Shown piece after piece: positions 32,997 through 34,758 of a DNA stretch of 34,758 nucleotides. A program made the position numbers and the translations under genes. Within the stretch, counting starts at the first letter, position 1. Each line of letters opens with the position of its first letter. This DNA is from Phycisphaerae bacterium (GTDB lineage Bacteria; Planctomycetota; Phycisphaerae; SM23-33), in assembly GCA_016782885.1 (NCBI GenBank), contig JADHXQ010000052.1, positions 1 to 34,758 on the forward strand, written 5' to 3'. The notes under the pieces are model-generated. The model made no database searches and was not told the origin of the DNA. It worked only from the letters and a program-made list of their open reading frames with translations.

Positions 32997-34007
32997 ATGG
33001 CTGAGCGGATAACCGTTATCGGAGATGGAGCAATGGGAACTGTGTGCGCCATAATGCTCTGCGAAAATGGACATGACGTTACTATATGGTCCGCATTTGA
33101 TGCCGCCGCCGCCGAAATGGCACAAGCCAGAGAAAACCGCAAGTTCCTCCCGGGCTACCGGCTGCCCGAAAACATGGATGTAACCTCCGATGAATCGAAG
33201 GCTTTCGACCGCGCCGAACTGGTCATATCCGCCGTCCCGACGCAATTCATCCGCCCGGTATGGAAGCGCCTGGCGAGGCATTATAAACAGCCCGCGGCAA
33301 TATGTTCGGTGGCGAAAGGCATCGAGAACGGCACGCTGCTGAGACCTTCGGAAATTCTCAGCGATGTGCTTGGCGCCGCGGGACGCCAGGTCGGGCAGCT
33401 CGCCGTGCTTTCGGGTCCTTCGATCGCACCGGAAATCGCCGACAAGCTTCCGGCGACGGTAGCGGTAGCGGCAACAGACAGGCAACTGCCCGGTCGCATT
33501 CAGGCCTGCTTCACCCGCCCGTACTTCCGCATCTACACCAATGAGGACATGATCGGCATGGAGATCGCCGGCGCCACAAAGAACGTTATCGCCATCGCCG
33601 CGGGCATCCTCGACGGTCTGCAAGCCGGCGACAACGCCAAAGCCGCCCTCCTGGCACGCGGTCTCGCCGAGATCACGCGACTGGCCCTGGCGATGGGAGC
33701 CCGCGCCGACACGCTGGCGGGACTGGCGGGAGTTGGCGACCTGGTGACCACGTGCATATCACCACACGGACGGAACCGCAGCTTCGGACAGGCCATCGGT
33801 GAAGGGCAAAGCGTCAGCGACGCGCTGGGCGCCGGCAACTCCGTAGTCGAAGGCGCCGCCACCACTCGAAGCGTCGTCCAACTCGCCGCCAACATTGGCG
33901 TCGACATGCCGATAACCCAGGCGGTGTACGACGTGCTCTTCTCCGATGAGTCCCCCGCCGACGCGATCACCGCCCTCATGCTGCGCCCGCCCCGCGCCGA
34001 AGGCTGA
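32997..34007 (+). CDS. gpsA: Glycerol-3-phosphate dehydrogenase [NAD(P)+]
   Basis: 336 residues from the ATG at 32997; a GTG 9 nt earlier is an alternative and neither has a strong ribosome site. GpsA reduces dihydroxyacetone phosphate to sn-glycerol-3-phosphate for phospholipid synthesis in the cytoplasm. The Rossmann loop is ITVIGDGAMGTVCA, with Asp in place of the usual second-position Ala/Gly residue (GDGAMG rather than GAGAWG). Further signatures are SVAKGIENGTLLRPSE, LSGPSIAPEIADKLPA, the catalytic-lysine segment GATKNVIAIAAGILDGL with GDNAKAALLARGLAEITRL, and GVGDLVTTCISPHGRNRSFG. Length and motif order are normal. It is divergent from the M16-murD operon. Confidence 0.95.
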   Translation: MAERITVIGDGAMGTVCAIMLCENGHDVTIWSAFDAAAAEMAQARENRKFLPGYRLPENMDVTSDESKAFDRAELVISAVPTQFIRPVWKRLARHYKQPAAICSVAKGIENGTLLRPSEILSDVLGAAGRQVGQLAVLSGPSIAPEIADKLPATVAVAATDRQLPGRIQACFTRPYFRIYTNEDMIGMEIAGATKNVIAIAAGILDGLQAGDNAKAALLARGLAEITRLALAMGARADTLAGLAGVGDLVTTCISPHGRNRSFGQAIGEGQSVSDALGAGNSVVEGAATTRSVVQLAANIGVDMPITQAVYDVLFSDESPADAITALMLRPPRAEG

Positions 34008-34607
34008 CGCCGCCGCCCAGATGTCACATTTGGTTCACACCTCCCGCCCGTCGCGGGGCAACCGTTTTCGCCGCACAACACACCCGTATAACCAATGTAT
34101 CCGACCGTCACATAAACGCTTATAATATATCAACTATCGCCGATTCGACATGATCCAAAGCACCAGCGCCCTGCCGCCGCGCCAAAATTGGGAACCTGCC
34201 GCCAAGGGCGCCAATCGTAAATATCCACGCCGTGACTTGACACAACCTCCTTTATACCAATCGTTTATAGCAAAACGGCCCGCCCGGAGAATTCCTCACG
34301 ACTTCATTTGACGCCGCGTGATATGTCACAGGCGGTTAAAGCTATTAGCTGTCAGCCGTTAGCTCTCAGCTTCGGCCACGGCGCGCGCCGCACAGAAACG
34401 GAACACGCAGCGCGGCGGCGTTCTGGGGATCCCATCTGCTGGCCGCTTGCGGCTTGGCAATCTCAGTGTCGGGAGCTTCTCGGGCTTCCCAAATTCCAAC
34501 GAAATGCCAAGCCCCAAGCGTCTTCGCTTACAGCCTCCGTCGTCTCAAGAGCGGGCGAACTCCTGAAGATTCGGCAAGTAATCCTGCCGCCGGCGGATCT
34601 CCAACTG
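34008..34607. other. Gene-poor stretch of about 600 bp
   Basis: No open frame here has a ribosome site or recognisable product. A TATAAT lies at 34121-34126 and a TTGACA at 34237-34242, neither with a well-spaced partner. A short near-repeat AGCTGTCAGC / AGCTCTCAGC occurs at about 34348-34371, with the first unit also found in the hairpin at 19938-19949 (opposite strand). The region separates housekeeping gpsA from the RHS fragment. Confidence 0.5.
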
Positions 34608-34610
34608 TAA

Positions 34611-34758
34611 TCAGTAACGCACACTTCGTTCAAATCGCTGCCAATCACCGGATTGGAGTATCCCAACGGCCGTGATGTTGTATATAATTACGATGAATTG
34701 TATCGTCTCAAAGAAATTACGGATGGATCAGCTATCGCCCAGTGGTCTTTCTACGGTC
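34611..34758 (+). CDS. RHS/YD-repeat protein fragment, partial, no visible start
   Basis: From the stop codon at 34608-34610 to the window edge the plus frame stays open. It encodes LEYPNGRDVVYNYDELYRLK followed by EITDGSAIAQWSFYG. This is a typical RHS/YD repeat (tyrosine-aspartate core in VYNYDELYRL, then a basic residue and a turn), as in large secreted polymorphic-toxin or cell-surface proteins. No ATG or GTG start with a ribosome site precedes it; a TTG at 34653 is the only nearby option. RHS proteins are normally over a thousand residues with many repeats, so this is either the 5' end of a truncated or recombined RHS copy continuing to the right, or a remnant. The sequence beyond the edge is required to tell. 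Confidence 0.55.

Noticed and set aside
34308..34675. Two overlapping short plus-strand open frames (34308-34610 and 34454-34675).
   Set aside because: No ribosome site, low-information composition and no similarity to the RHS repeat that follows.

Overview
The window is a chromosomal segment of a heterotrophic, GC-rich bacterium, most likely a member of the Planctomycetota (a Phycisphaerae-like lineage). This is inferred from the combination of Tat-exported Gfo/Idh/MocA oxidoreductases, a ThuA-domain protein, an HzsA-like beta-propeller/di-haem protein, a PEP-CTERM protein, many secreted carbohydrate-active enzymes and an RHS-repeat fragment. No rRNA, complete tRNA, insertion sequence or CRISPR array was seen.

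Layout. (1) 1-8750, all on the minus strand, is a glycan-degradation island: a thioredoxin-like exported protein, two tandem Gfo/Idh/MocA oxidoreductases (about 87% identical by eye, each with its own hairpin terminator), a clan GH-D (GH36-like) glycosidase and a GH95 alpha-L-fucosidase cut by the window edge. (2) 9016-13062, plus strand: an NCS1-type permease followed by an 852-residue HzsA-like protein. (3) 13098-14819, minus: an exported protein of unknown function. (4) 15004-17007, minus: an ACT-domain protein, then a three-gene cluster of a miniature beta-carbonic-anhydrase-like protein and two small membrane proteins. (5) 17174-21821: a PL1 pectate lyase (plus), then a ThuA protein, a 67-residue membrane protein and a GH130-like propeller protein (minus). 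(6) 22346-24156, plus: a PEP-CTERM protein, a membrane-anchored protein of unknown function and a tiny lipoprotein. (7) 24200-28333: a stand-alone LigD-phosphoesterase-like protein (minus), purB (plus) and a second GH95-like enzyme (plus). (8) 28354-32860, minus: a compact operon of two complementary M16 peptidase subunits, murD and a HAD hydrolase, divergent from gpsA (plus). (9) 34008-34758: a gene-poor stretch ending in an RHS/YD-repeat fragment that runs off the window.

Functionally the accessory part points to degradation of complex, fucose- and uronate-containing polysaccharides: two GH95-type enzymes, a GH-D enzyme, a PL1 lyase, a GH130-like protein, and exported oxidoreductases that could oxidise sugars. 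The core genes (purB, murD, gpsA) are housekeeping. Well-spaced sigma70-like promoters (-35/-10 with 16-18 bp spacing) can be read upstream of many of the genes. The least explained parts are the mini carbonic anhydrase/membrane-protein cluster, the HzsA-like gene outside any visible anammox context, the GH130-like protein with a duplicated signature, and the overlapping hairpins at 6184-6230.
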